64,000 nt of DNA from Monarcha castaneiventris obscurior. Lineage: Eukaryota; Chordata; Aves; Passeriformes; Monarchidae. The stretch is taken from the NCBI GenBank assembly GCA_026261815.1, contig JAMPIT010000206.1, forward strand, positions 434,001-498,000, written 5' to 3'. Positions 12,503-25,571 of the stretch are shown here, piece by piece (the first letter of the stretch is position 1; every line of letters begins with the position of its first letter). A model generated the notes under the pieces. The model was not told the origin of the DNA, did not search any database, and was given only the letters and a program-made list of their open reading frames with translations. A program made the translations under genes and the position numbers.

Positions 12503-13686
12503 TGCTGGAGGTTAGGATTTTTTTTTTTCTTTTTTTTCTTTCTCGTGGGGAATTTTCTTTCATTTGTTGCCTAAGAGATTATAATGACGATAATTAAGAG
12601 ACAAAAGATGTGGCCGGGAGGAGGAGGGGCAAGGGTGCAGTTTGCTACCATCTCTTAGCTGGGGCACTTTCTCTTGGGAAGTGCAGATACCTCAAGATTT
12701 CGGCTGGGGGTGAGGAGCTGGGCTCGGCCCTCGCTTGCTCTCTCGCTCTCGGGACTGGAAAGGGGGCAGTTCTGGTCTTGGTGCTGGGCTGCTACTGCAG
12801 GGAGAATTTGCTGCCGTGGCGGAGTTCTGTCCTTCACTGCTTCTCCTACCGTGGGTGAGCCTTTGCTCGTAAGAGCAGCCATTGCACTGGGACCTTTTCA
12901 ACACCCGCCCTCACTGGCAAGGACCCTCACCATCTGCTTGGGTGCCTCAGGGGAAAATCCGGGACCCCCGACCCCCTCCAGAGAGAGCGTCTCCTGGCTG
13001 CTTGCGGGAGCCCGGCTGCCGCTGCCCAGCCTCGCTGTTTCTGCTGCTGCTTCGGGCTTTTTGCTACACTTTAACCCAACATCCCATGTCCCCCCCGACC
13101 CCCGTGGCTCCTGACACTGCTTCAGAGTTTTTGCTACACTTCATTTGCCACCCTGGCTGTGCTTGCCTCTGCCGTTCCAGTTGCTCCGAGGTTCCTGCTA
13201 CAGTCCATTCTGCCATCTGGAGGGGCACTGGGATCGGCTGTCCTCCATGAGTTTGCAAAGGAAAGCCCCTTCTTTTGCTCTCTCTCTCTTTCCCGCTGGC
13301 AGAGCCGCCATTGCCATGTGGAGAGAGACAGCCGAAACTCGCACCACAGCGCCCCCTGCAGGCGCGGGGGAACCATCGCAGCCGCCCTGCCCGGCCGGGA
13401 GCCACCAGCGCCTCTGCCGGCTGTGAGCGGAACTGCACCGAAGGGGAAAGGGCCTGGGCCGAGAGAGGCTGGCACTGGGCTTCTGGTTCTGTTTGTTTGC
13501 TGCTGCTGCTGTTGTTGTTTGTTTGCCTTGTTATACATGTACAAACTAGTAAAGAACTGTTATTCCTTTTCCCAAAAGCCCCATAATTTCAAAGTTATAA
13601 TAATTTGGAAGGTAGGGGGTCATATTTTCCATTCCAAGGGAGATTCCTGCCCTCCTTGGCAGGCTCCTGTCTTTCAAACCAAGACA
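12503..13686 (+). mobile_element. Long GC/CpG-rich solo LTR (1184 bp) with perfect TCAAT duplication
   Basis: A 1184-bp unit starts TGCTGGAGGTTAGG and ends CCAAGACA. It is flanked on both sides by TCAAT (12498-12502 and 13687-13691), a perfect 5-bp target duplication. It opens with a T-rich tract, has a CpG-rich body (about 12610-13480), then a CTG/TTG tract and an AGTAAA polyadenylation-like signal at 13548-13553, consistent with plus orientation and a long U3. From memory, its start and end resemble LTRs common in songbird genomes; this needs a library check. The open frames crossing it (up to 185 codons) reflect GC-rich sequence without stops and show no domain. No internal viral sequence adjoins it. 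Confidence 0.88.
13496..13529 (+). repeat. CTG/TTG trinucleotide tract inside the LTR
   Basis: TTTGC is followed by about four CTG units, then TTG units and GTTT units. It lies about 20-50 bp upstream of the LTR's polyadenylation-like signal and can vary in length between copies. The poly-Gln and poly-Cys runs in crossing frames are artefacts of it. Confidence 0.85.
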
Positions 13687-13865
13687 TCAATAAAACATCC
13701 TTCTTTCAACTTATAACAGCACATTTTACTTGGTGTCTTACAACTGGAAAAATCTTTGCATGTTAAGTTATGTGGTTACCCTTTCCCTGCATTTGAAGCC
13801 TTGCTAATACTCTGCTTTCTTTATTATAGTCTTCTGCAGCTATGCATTTTCTTGCCTGCAGGGAA

Positions 13866-13986
13866 ACACAGAATCACAGAATGGTTTGGGTCAGAAGGGA
13901 TCATCTCATTCCAGTGCCCCTGCCAGGGGCAGGGATACCTTCCACTAGACCAGGTTGCTGAAAGTCCCATCCAATCTGGTCTTGCC
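13866..13986 (-). mobile_element. CR1 LINE 3'-end fragment
   Basis: About 120 bp of the CR1 3' UTR in reverse, starting with ACAGAATCACAGAATGG (reverse of the CR1 terminus) and running through the CCACTAGACCAGGTTGC segment. It is 5'-truncated and non-coding. Confidence 0.92.
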
Positions 13987-16900
13987 TATAACTCAAAACA
14001 TGATACTTCTAAAATTATGAGGAAAGCAAAGTAAGAATGCCACGTGTTTACACAGGTTTTATTTACATATTTGCCTGGCCTTTGACTATATCCCATCACC
14101 CACACTTTTTGTAATTCAGATAGCCAGCTTTCTTGGGAAGGCAACTTGTCATCAGGGGTTTATTTTGGGAATGTGATGCCTATCCTTAATTAAGTTTCCC
14201 AAAACAGAGCCTAAGACCCAGATATAGCTTTATTTTCACAGTATTCAGGTGCCAGCATACAACCATTTTAACACATCATAATACCATGTAGGTGCAAGTA
14301 CGGCAGGGGTCTGAAATTATTTTCTGCTATACAAGCCCTACAAGTCTGTTTATTTTGTGACTGTACAATATTTGCTGCTGACATGAGAAGGCAGCAGGAA
14401 CAAGTGTCCAAAAGTGGGACCTCCACTACTGACAGTTGTGCAAGTTCATCTTAGATGAAAGTGAAATAGCAACTGAAACCAAATGCCCAAGGAACCTGTC
14501 TTGTAGTAAAGAATGCTGTTACGAATTTGTGCTGGAGAAGAGGGTAACAAAGTCTTACTGCAAATGTGAAGGGTGGGTAATCTAATTATTACATAAATAT
14601 TCTGAAAGAGGTAATTATTAGAAGTAATTTTCAGTGATAGTATGTTCTAGCTGTCTGCATGCTCACTTCTGTTTGGTCTTTTTTCACCTGACTTGACTAA
14701 ATAATCAAGGAGGATATTTTCTCATTCTGATATTACTGAACGTGAGCTGTGCATCCCAAGGATGGGCACTTTCACGTTGTTCCAGAAACATTCAGTATAT
14801 GACACAGGTGCAAAGAGCACAGAACCACATTGTACGGCACTGGCAGGTCCTACAGACATTCAGTTTATGTGACTATATAAAAAAATCAATTAATCAACAT
14901 GCTTACTTTAAAACGAAAACTACATCCAGTGCAATCTAGACATGGTGAAATAAATGGCAGAGTTCATAGGACTAAATCAGAGACCAAATGTCTCCAAGAA
15001 GACATCATTACCTGTTCCACTAATTACAATTTTTTAAATAACACTGACAGAAAATACACATAGCTAACAATTACAAGACACACACAAAGTGAAAAATACT
15101 ATATTCACATTAGGGCAAGCAGAGATTGTGCAGTGAAAAGTAACTCAGCCGCAGCTGCTTTATCTGAAGGGAGCAACATCATCCTGACATTTGGGCAGTT
15201 GTCACTTTGAGATCTCCCAGAAGACTTAAGTCAAGAAATCTTGAATAATTCCTCACATGCAGCATAATTCTATCTACGATCAAGGGCTGCATATGCTAGA
15301 ATGCAGGTAGGGTGGACAGAGACTTACAATCAAATTTTTAAAATACAATTCTATTTTTTAAGAAAAAAAAACTTGGGATGGTTCATCCAGAACAATGAGA
15401 AGCAGATGTTCATGCCAAAAAAACCTCCACTTCAGCTGGTTATGGCCATTATGTGGAAAATCACACATTATTAGCAGGTGAAAGAAGCAAATGTATGCTT
15501 CTTTGCTGACTGTAATTTCAGCCTTGGCCCAAACTCTCCTTTTCCTTACCCAGGAGTGCACTTATTGCATCTTAGGTTGCATCTCTCAATAAAATACAGT
15601 TTTTAAGAGACAGCTCATTTCTTTACCTTTAGAGAATGCCTGGGAAGTCTTTTCATTAAAATGCTAATAGAACCATAAAGTTAAACACCGAATTTCCCCC
15701 ACTTGAGCTTGACAGCAAATGCTTTGGTCTAATTCTGATCAGAATTGTGTCTATTTTATCATTAAAGTTTTATTCTGATGTATTTATTATTGAGCAGCCT
15801 ATAAGGAGCTGCATTATATTTGAGAATGAACTGAAATGAACTTTGAAGCATGAAACAAAGCCTGTCTATGTAAGGGAGTGAACTGCTTAAGGAATTAAGA
15901 GATGAGGCTTGCTGCATTTTTAAGTGGTTTGCCACCACAATATACCAGTACTTTGTTGTTCTTGTGGCTACTAACTGCACTTACCCCTTTGGTCCACTTT
16001 ATTTGGAGTATTCATGAAACAACAAAACATCAACACTTAGCATGCACATTCATGATGTTTCCTAGACTGGCTCTCGATTAATCTACATACTAATGCAAGA
16101 GGACACATTCAGTAATACAAACAAGCCCTTGTATCATGTTGAGTTACATGTCCCCTGGCTTTTCCCAGTGTATAGGAGGGTGCAGACTCTCTACCAAGCT
16201 ACTGTTACCCAAAAAACAGGGCAAGAATGCTTCCAGCTTCCATCACTCTTGTCAGTCAATAAGAAGGAAGGATGAAAGAAATGCTTAGCTTAAAACTTGT
16301 CTTTTTCAAAATAGTTGTAGATCAGCAGTGCCCAGTGCTTCTCTTACTTCACTACTGCAGTGGTCCAAAGATATAATCTGTGGGCCCGCCGTGCAGAGCT
16401 AAAGTACATGATGAGATTTAAAGACAATTCAATGCTCCAATGCATTTTCCCTCAGCTCCACTCAGCCCTCTTGTAATGCTCTTTCAGAGCATTGGCTTCT
16501 ACCCTCTCAATAACAAAACACTTGGAGAGGCTACAATCCATGCACTCGCATGCACACAGTCACGTGATTTTCTCATGGAAAGCCTCTCCTTTTCCTCTGC
16601 CCTTCTCCCCACTGCCCTTCTCCCTTCATCCATTTGAATTACAGCCTCCCAGGAACAGAGCCCAAACTCTCAACCTGACCACCTGTACAGTTCCCTCTAG
16701 TAAGCAGGCAGAATATACAGTAAAGAACAAAAAAGAAACACAAACACACACACACTTTTCATTTTGTATGTGAAAAGGAATCTACATTCTCCCAGGTCAC
16801 CTGCCCTTATATGAGAAATTTCTTTTCTTCTGGTTCTCTTTATGGTTTTAATGAAGCAAGGAAGGCTTATTTAAATGATTCTGCTACAAATGATCTGACT

Positions 16901-19109
16901 TTAAAAAAAAAAAAAAAAGAAATGCATTACTAAAAGTGAGATTCCTAGCCAACTCTCTAAGAGCATATTTTTCCGGAATCCATGGTGAGGACAGTATCAG
17001 GGGGGCAGATCTCTGCTTCCAAGAGACACCTGAACACTAAAGAGGGGCTAAGAGGGGCACCTTGCTTCTTCTCTGCTGGAGAAAGAGGAAGGCAGCTCTG
17101 CATGGTGACATCCCAAGGACTGAAGGGCTGGGGGAATAGTGCTGGGGATGGAGAGGATGGTATAAGGAGAAGACAGTAACTAATTCCACATCGTTTCTAC
17201 TCCCAGCCCCACAAAGGGCCACTAGCCTTCCTGCTGTCTTCTGTCCTGGTCATTGATTCTTATCAGTTCTCATGTTCTCCTCAGCCTTCTTCGTCAAAAT
17301 TTGATTGCATGGCATATCTCTCCTTTCCTTTACCAGTCCAGTCACTAACAGAAGGATTCACAAAGAGCAGCAGCACTACAGGCTCTGGGTGCTGAGGTAC
17401 ATGGGCTGGCCACAGGGCAGACAGGCTGTGCTCCAGAGACCATGCTAGCTTCCCCGGCTGAGAGAAAAGGAATTTTAGCTTTGCCACCGATGCTGGAAAA
17501 ACACAGAATGTTCCCAAAGCACTGAAAGCTAGGCCTGCAAGAGAATTGTACATGATGTTCTCCCTTACTCCAGAAAATCATCTTTTGCATTTCAAGCAAA
17601 GATCTCAAAAATTAAAGTGTTAACTACAAAGAAAAAAAACAAACAACTTTCCATCTCAATTACTGCACAAGCATTCCTTCAAATATGTTAGAGCTCCATG
17701 AAAGGAAAATAATCACAAAAAGAATTTGAATAATGCCTACGTCTAAGTGTTATTATGTAAATAGCACATACCCCAGCACTTCTGAATCACAAGGCTCATT
17801 CAGGCACGAACTCTCCAGAATACTGTCTGTTAACACCTCAGGATGCCTCTACTTGTTTTTTGTCCTCCACACGCACCTAAAGTCACTTAATGTCAAAGCA
17901 CTAACACCACAACCCAAAATCAGCACAGGGGCTGCCTGGTTAACAGAAGCGTCAAGGTATTCTGAATTGTGGTTTTACCAAAGAACCCAAACCCATTTAA
18001 TAGTTTAACAAAATCTCAGCTGGCACTGACTAGACATAATCTTAAAAGTGTCTTTTTTCTTTGCCTGAAATTTTCAGGTATGTAGCACTCTTTGCTGTGA
18101 TAATTGGTTTGGCTGTCCATTCCACCCATCAGGTGATAGAAAATATCCATCAGACTAAATGCAATGTGAGAGAATTCTCTTTTGCCAATTAGTTGGTAAT
18201 GAGAACATTAGCCACAGTATCTTCTGCAGAGGGCACCTTAGCAATTCCAGCGAAGCCCACAAAGATGACAGTTCTATCTGTATGATTAATAGTGAGTGTA
18301 TGACACTATATGAAATCTACACAGTTGTGTAAAATCAGGGAGGAATGATCCACTTTATGTCGTTAAATATTTTAAGAGCCACAGATGATTTTATATTACA
18401 TTCTAATACATACATTTATTTTGTGTCTTGAAATTAACTCTCCTGCACCAAGGATAGTTTTTAAAGCATCTTGAGTTCTCCAGACAAGAGGAATTATATA
18501 AATTCAAGCAATCAGGAGCAGCAATTACATAATGGTAAGATTCTCCCTTGTACAGTGTGTTTTTGAACATCAGGAAGACAAAACTAAGTCAGCCTGTTTC
18601 TCCACTTTCACCTCAAGTATATTCTTCTGACTCTATAGGAAGTGGCTTAACTTCCAACATGGCAGCTCAGAAACATCCACCTGTGTAACGTGCAAAGCAA
18701 GGGAAAGTGAGTATTTGTTCTTCCCTATAAGATTTTTGGTACAGAGCATGCTTTCTGTGTGAACAGATGTGCACATGCGCAAAGTTACACCCAGATCTCA
18801 ATGGGATCAAACATCAAACCCCAAAGTCCTTCATATTGCAACATAAAGCAAGGGGTAACTGTGTACCTGCAGCTAGGCTGTGCACCAGCAAGGGGGGGGG
18901 AGGGGCATTTGAGGATCACCACACCCAGAATTGTGCTACCAGCCTCAGGCACATGTGAGCTGTCCCTAAAACAGGGTGAGGGCACTCCCACCTGCCAGCA
19001 ACCTGAGCTGACCAACCAAACCATTTTGGTTCAAAACCCACATCTCTACTACTGCACTGCGAAACACAAGGAGAAAAAAACTATACTGGCACATGCATAG
19101 ATTCAGTTA
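13987..19109. other. Long unique non-coding stretch
   Basis: There is no recognised transposon or gene in about 5 kb. Short simple runs occur (G9 at about 18892-18900). Frames are short and without domains. Stretches near 18120-18560 have the AT-rich, non-repetitive texture of possible regulatory DNA, but nothing decisive is visible. Confidence 0.5.
16903..16918 (+). repeat. A16 homopolymer
   Basis: Run of 16 A. No retrogene or SINE body was recognised next to it, so it is a plain homopolymer, not a recognisable retrocopy tail. Confidence 0.95.
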
Positions 19110-19300
19110 CACCAGTGAAAAATCTTTAAATGGGCACACTGCAAGGCTGTAGTCCAGATTAGCCTAATTGGATTTAATTGCCAAACGAAATAAACAATGT
19201 GAGTTTCCTGTTGTGCCAGAAGAGTGCTTGTAAGAGAAGCCTACAATGGTGCAGCATTTATTTACACTGCAAGCTTGCCTAACACAGACAAAGCCCGAGT
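19110..19300. promoter_or_regulatory. Candidate conserved non-coding element
   Basis: A non-repetitive AT-rich block contains several homeobox-type cores (GCCTAATTGGATTTAATTGCC at about 19161-19181) next to a TTTATTTACAC forkhead-like string. Dense, mixed developmental-factor sites without repeat character suggest an enhancer-type element. This is inference; conservation was not tested. Confidence 0.25.
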
Positions 19301-22300
19301 GAGCTGTGTGGGGGCAGAAAAAAAGGGGAAAGGCAGAGGAAATTAGTGAATGGTACAGTTATGGGAAGTGACAGAGCAATCAATAAACTACAGGTTCAGA
19401 GGATAAATTAAACTGACAAAAGTCAGCCTTAGTTTGCATACCAGAATTTCATTTGTATAAATCTTCTGTGGAGAAGGAAGGAATAACATAACAACTAGGA
19501 TAATTTGAACCTATTTTTCTTCTTTAACTGCTCTTCCAAAGTGTCATTTCTTCCTCAGTCCAGGCCTTTCCTCTTACTGGAGCTTTGTTAAGCTGGAAAC
19601 ACATGGCAAATTTCAGAGGGAACATATTAAAAAGTGCTTAGATACCATGGCAATAAGCACATCGGGAACACCACTTAACAGTCGAGACAGACAAATGGAT
19701 TTGTATGCAGTGAATTTTGTACAAGAGAATTAAAAAAAATCTGCAGAAGGTGACAGGTGCCCGCCCTGCACCAGCTCATGCCGCACCATCCAGGCAGGGG
19801 CAGCAAAGAACAGGCAGGAGCAGCCAGAGGAACAGGGCTTCAAACAGACTAGGAGAGCTCAGCTGCCAAGCTGCATGAAGGAAAGTGACCCCTTAAGGAA
19901 CAGGACTCCCCCAACCTTGACTACAGGCTTGGGTACCTGTTACACCCTTCACAATCTGCTGAGACTTTGCATGAAGGGAGAAAGATGTTTCTGAGAGCAG
20001 AGACACAAATGAGACTTCACCTTGAGTTGTTTTGTTTTCTTGAAACCTATGGATCAGAACAATTTTTCCATCAAGCACAATTCCATGCTTTTATGCCTTT
20101 TTTTTTTCCTTAATGTAAGGACAGTTAATCTGGTAATTATGCAAAGGGAGTTCAAAACTGAAAATTAAATTCAATTGATTGCAGATTGACAATGTGTCAT
20201 CTGTTAATTAAAGGTGACAACTGTAACATTATATTTTATTGTATAATGCAAAATTATCGACTGTGGCAAGCTCTTCCAAGTTTTATCACTCTTTTACAGT
20301 CGTCAGCCGGGCTGAGGCAAGCACACTATCAGCTCTACAAAGCACTAAACAAGTTTGCCACATACAGCTGGGCTCTGTTGCCTTGAAAGGACTGGTATTT
20401 CTGTGCTCAGTGGCACAGTGGCAGCTGTGACATGTCAAGGCAAATGACATGAGTGACTTACATGGTACCTGACTGTAAAAGCAGAGCAACCTTTTGTTTC
20501 AAGGAACATCCAGTGAAGCACTGCTGACCCCATGTTAAACTATTGCATCACTCAGATTCATTCCAATTTCAGGCTGCTCTTCCCTAGCAGACAGAACAGT
20601 CTTTGCCCCCACATCCTTGCCTGGTCATTGACTTCCTCCCCAAACACGACCCTGCCCTCAGTTCTCCACTGTAGGAGGAGATGCTGCAGCAGAGCCACTC
20701 TACCACCACATGGAAAGCTCTGCGCTCCTTCGGTCCAACCTATGTGATTGATTATATTCCCTACAACCTGTGGGTTACATCGTACAACCTAACATACTGC
20801 GGACTTCACTGCTGATCATCTTCTGGTGGCAACTGGAGAAGACAGAGGTCTGTGCTGATGCTTTTAGATTATCACAGGAAATCCTTCACTGCTACTGCTC
20901 AGAGCCATCAATAAACTGTTAACAATCATGATGTGGCTTAAGTGGATCAATTGTCATTTATGAGTAAAATCTTTGTAAAAAATCTAATTTCTTTAACGGA
21001 GAATTTGAGTTTCACTAATTTACTCTGCTCATCAGGTCCAACCACCAGTTCTGAGGAGCATTTTATCCCACCAACCACTGTCCCTCCGTAGATACCTTTT
21101 ATCCACCCACCATTTGCCTTGAGGTTTGCAGCTGGGAAATCTTGGTGGTTGTGACATGCAAACAATAATATTGGACATGCTGATCTCATTTACACTTAGC
21201 AAGAAGGTTATGTTATATCTGGTTCCTTCCAGATCCAGAACTAACAACAATCATCCATACTGCTGCTTAGAGGCAAGGTGAGTGCTATATTCCTCACATA
21301 ACACCAGCAGACTCAATCCAGCCATAGAGCAAACACAAGTACTTTCTGTCACTGGCACTGATGGCTTACAGATAAAATTCACTCATTTCTTTGCTGTGCC
21401 TAAAAAACTGTGCTCAAAATGCAAACATCTTTAAACAGGAAAAACTTCATATACAAAACAACCTACACTAGGTTCCTACAGAACATTAAGCTACCAAACA
21501 CATGCTTTATCTTACTACTTGAATCACAAAAATCCTGTGCTGCATTTGTGAGAGGGGAGTCATAACAAATTTCTTTTTAGCAAAATATGACTATAAAATG
21601 GCCAATTCCAATAGCTACTGACCACATGGCTGTGTGCTTACTACAGCCATCACACAAGTGTCTGCAGGGTGGTGAGCAACTCCCTCTTCCCAAATACTCC
21701 TAAAGGAGAGCAGGGAAACAATAGCTATAAGGTGATAAATGTGTCATGATTAGTGACAGGAAGGCTGAACCAATGCTCAGTGTTTCTCTGGTCGAGGGAA
21801 AGATGAGCCTCACAATATATTCCAGTGACAGTGATTAGTAAAAGATTAACAGCTGCAAAGAGCACAGCAAAATAACTTCATAGTGTTAACTCATTTCCTA
21901 ATCACAGCATGAAGCTCACAGCACAAGGAAAAACATGTTTGCCTCTCTGTGTGTATAAATACAAAGGAGCATAATATTCTCTTCCTTTCCTCAGGTATTA
22001 CTTCACATATCACCAGAACATGAGTGGCTGTTATGAATTATCTCCACCGTCCTGTATATTCCCTCTGCCCTCCTCACATCCCTTTGAAAAGGGGGTGAGA
22101 GGAGAGCAAAGAAAAGATGGCACCGTTAGATTCCCTTTCTTCAGCTTTTAGCAGCCTTCGGAGGTCAGGATGCTATTGGCTCTGCTCTGTGTGTCAGCTG
22201 GAGCTGTTCACTTAGCAACAGAAAGCAGAAGCAGCAGACAGCAAAACTATGTGGCGACGTGTGTGTGTGCACCCGTGAGAGAGAGGAAGAGAGAGGAGGA

Positions 22301-24978
22301 GAGAGTGATAGGAAGGATGGCTTAGAGGATGTTCTCTGCCCCTGCTTGCAGAGGGTCCACTTTGCACCACTGCTGGCTCCTCTGGGGAGGGCAGCAACGG
22401 GTGCTGGTGCCCTGAATCCCACTGAAAGCAGCTTGAGAGCTCAGCATATTGCATTTTTAATACAGGAACTTAATTAGAGCCTACAAACAGCAACAACAGA
22501 AATCTCAATAAAGCCTGTATTTAATGCAAGTCGTAAAGCACAGGTTCTGTGCATGAAACAATATGGATCCAAAATGTGATGCGTTAGAAGGAAAAAGATG
22601 GGAAAGGAAGGAAGCCAGAGATAAGGCTATGCAGAAAGGACAAATGAGTTTACCTTCATCTACTTTTTCTCCCGCTATCTATTACTAAAAAACCCAATAC
22701 TTAACCAACTGCAGCAAGACACTGTCTCTACCATTATTCAACCTCCAGAAGTATGAGCTTGTATCTCAGCTGCTTCTGAATAACAGTTTCATACAGAGCA
22801 GGGAAAGAAATAGCAGAGGAAGGTGTTAAAACAGGAGAAATACATATTTTGCAGATCTTAGTTCCTTTATGAAACACAGGAGGCCTGTGCTGAGAGATTA
22901 CTGATTATTTCAAGCTCAGAGCAACGTAAGAGATTTCATGCAGATCATTCCACAGGGAACATACAGCCTGCAACCCTCCCCTACAACTGGCATCAGATAT
23001 TTTCCTTCCGGCCACTGTTACAGAAGAGCTCTGAGCAACCACCAGGGAAAGCATCATTTTCTCATATGTAAGGCATGCCTCCCTCTTCTCCATCCATCCC
23101 CAAATAAAGTAATTGTAGAGCCAATGCAACTGACCCTATTCTTTCTCCCAATTGTTTTACATTTCTGTAGATTTAAAATTTTAATTTTAAAACTAAATGT
23201 AAGTCCCTCTACATGTGGAGTGTATCACTGCTGGTCTTTCCAACTTTGAACTCCTAATCTTGCAAATCAAGCCCACTGAAATGCAGCAGCTGAACAGCTC
23301 TAAACAGATCAGCTCAAAAAAACCCAACCCAACCAGGACCCTATTTCTATTCAGAATGAGGAGCTTAAAAGCAACCAAGGGTGTTGTTTTATCCTTTTCA
23401 CCTCTTTTGTGTGACAATTCTATTACATTTTCCTTATATTCAACAATACAATGGACATGTAATAAAGGAAAGGAAATGGTACTTCCCTAGATTCAATATA
23501 TCCAAAACATATATGTAATTCTTAAAGAGGAACCTATATTTTTCAAGGAACAGAACTATAGCGTGGATTGCAGGCCTAGTTCTCCTATTATTTCCTCCAT
23601 AGAAGGACTTTACCTTGCCAACAAAAATCTACAGATTACAGGAACTGAGTAGAGGTGGAAAAAATTGAGTATTGAGAGTAGGCCATTGGTAGTATAAGAA
23701 ACAGTCTGGTATAAAGAAAAAAAAAATTTAAAAAAAAAGAAGAAGAAGGGGAAAAAACAAACCTAAGAGGTTTATCTGGCTTAGCAGGGCCAAAGAGACT
23801 GAAAGTGCCTAAGAGAAGTGAGGTCCTGGCATGGTCGCCTTTCCTGTGCTTCAGGCAAACTCTTACCAAAGCCAGTGGGAATGTGAATGCTCTCTTACTG
23901 AAAATTCTTCAGATTTTATACTTTAAAGAAGTACTGATCATTTTCACTAGTAGTGTGAAAGGCATGACATAGAAGCTAGTCACATTGATGGTCCATGATG
24001 GTGTATGCATCTCAAATTTGTGTTCTGTTGGTGAATGTGGTGACCTGCATTCAAGGGACACCACAAGAGGCTTATTCCATTTCCTCAGACTCTGCCAGGG
24101 CCTCAGTTTTACATTACCTAAAACCTGGGTTGCAGTCTGCCATTGTCTCCCCAGCCACCATGGCACCTGGTGACTTCCCCAGGGCTTTTCCTGGCTTGTC
24201 CTCTGCAGAACTGCTCTGGTAATGCCTGAATGTGTGGCACTAAGGACAGAGCCACCCAGCTTCAGGAAAAGAACCAGTGATTTGAGGACTGCAGAAGGTC
24301 TACCTGAGAGTTAGTGCACCTTTTAGAAGGTGCCTTTCGACACTTTTGGCAGGGAGGTTACTTGAGGCATTTGAATTCGCAGTCACCTTCCAGAAGTTCT
24401 TAAATTTACTGAAAACATAAACTTGGGTATTAGATAGCTTTGAGGATTCCCACTGGGATATATTCATAACTTTAAATGAAGTTCATGGTCATTGTTATTA
24501 TCTCATGAATGTGAAATCTGTTTGCAATATCAATACAGTACATTGAAATGAAAGGCCAGACACAATAATATACTTAGGCTTCTGACATCCCATTTTCATG
24601 TGTCTGCACATCACATTTTAAGTGGAGAATAAAATAAAAAGACCTGTGATACCAGGGCTCTGAGCTCAGTAGCACTGGCACGCTCCACCTGTGAGTAAAC
24701 TCTGAGGCCTTTTTTCCTCTTCTCTCATTCTTTGCAGCATCAAGGAGATGAAAGTAACATTTTTGTCACAGACCCAGTGCCCAACTCATGTGGAGCACTG
24801 AAGTCCTGGGCACTGTTAGCCAACAGCAGCAGCCCTGCAGAGAGCTCGGACTTAAGTTCGGCTCAGAAGGTGTCATCTGTTTATTGCTGAACTCCGAGCT
24901 TAGGAAGAGTTGGAAGCCAAGAGAGACCAGCATCTCTCAAGGCAGCCTGTTCTGTGCTTGCAGGAAGCATGGTACTGA
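19301..24978. other. Long unique non-coding stretch with possible conserved patch at 20120-20470
   Basis: No gene or transposon was recognised. At 20120-20470 the sequence is AT-rich and complex, with an octamer/SOX-like TTATGCAAAG, TTAATTAAAGG and a TGACATGTCA palindrome, again the texture of a possible enhancer. Around 22255-22310 a GT run passes into a GA-rich tract. A-rich tracts lie near 23720-23760. The remaining frames are short and featureless. Confidence 0.45.
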
Positions 24979-25571
24979 ATATAATGAATTACGGAATAGT
25001 TTGGGTTGGAAGGAACCTTAAAGATCATCTTGCTCCTGTTGCCTAGGATTGAAAGAAACTTTCCAAACAATATTAGAGGTGATAACAAAGAGCAGTTCTT
25101 TAATGAAAGCTTTCAGGTGCACAAAATATGCACACCCATGGTACCAGACTATCAAAAATTTTCATAGTTTAATTAATTAGTGTGTCTAGCAAGTACATCC
25201 AATAGGAGAATGGTTGTCCTGGTGACCCACCATTGGGCCTGCCCCTTGGAGTCTCTTCAGGAGTTTCTTTGCCCTATTTCTTGCTATGTCTCCCAAGTGC
25301 TGGTGCAAAACAAGATGTCCCTGGTAGAAATTATTTTCTTGAAAATAAGACTAAATAGAATTTCAAGAGTGTGACAATGTGTGAGAAAGGGTTAGCCACT
25401 GTTCTAAAGTGTGAGAAAGGGTAAGAAAGTGCTAGAAACTATACAACTATATATTATAAATCTGCAAAGCTACAAATATATGTAAAAGCTAAAAATCTTT
25501 AGGTGTCACTCCAACTACCTGTCATGAGCAGGGACACTTTCCACTTTTCACAGGTTGCTCAAAGTCCCACA
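24979..25571 (-). mobile_element. CR1 LINE 3' fragment, split by a younger LTR
   Basis: The CR1 3' end in reverse starts at about 24979 (GAATTACGGAATAGTTTGGGTTGG...) and breaks off at 25036. It resumes at 25509 (CTCCAACTACCTG...) and runs to about 25571. The two halves join in the expected CR1 order once the LTR between 25037 and 25508 and one CTCC copy are set aside, so the CR1 was in place first. Confidence 0.9.
25037..25508 (-). mobile_element. Solo LTR nested in CR1, with perfect 4-bp CTCC duplication
   Basis: A 472-bp unit starts TGTTGCC and ends GTGTCA. It is flanked by CTCC at 25033-25036 and 25509-25512, a perfect 4-bp target duplication inside an otherwise continuous CR1 fragment. 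On the minus strand it has an ATTAAA polyadenylation-like signal (complement of 25099-25104) close to its 3' end, which suggests minus orientation. Four-base duplications are usual for class I (gamma-like, ERV1) elements. Near its other end it holds two copies of a GTGTGAGAAAGGGT motif (about 25378-25393 and 25409-25424). No internal viral sequence is present. Confidence 0.88.

Noticed and set aside
12610..13480. CpG-island promoter of a host gene
   Set aside because: The TG...CA ends and perfect TCAAT duplication show that it is part of an inserted LTR.
13159..13716. 185-codon plus frame (with 146- and 136-codon neighbours) as a possible gene
   Set aside because: It lies mostly inside the 12503-13686 LTR. 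The frames are long because the sequence is GC-rich, they overlap on both strands, and they contain repeat-derived Leu/Cys or Gln runs and no domain.
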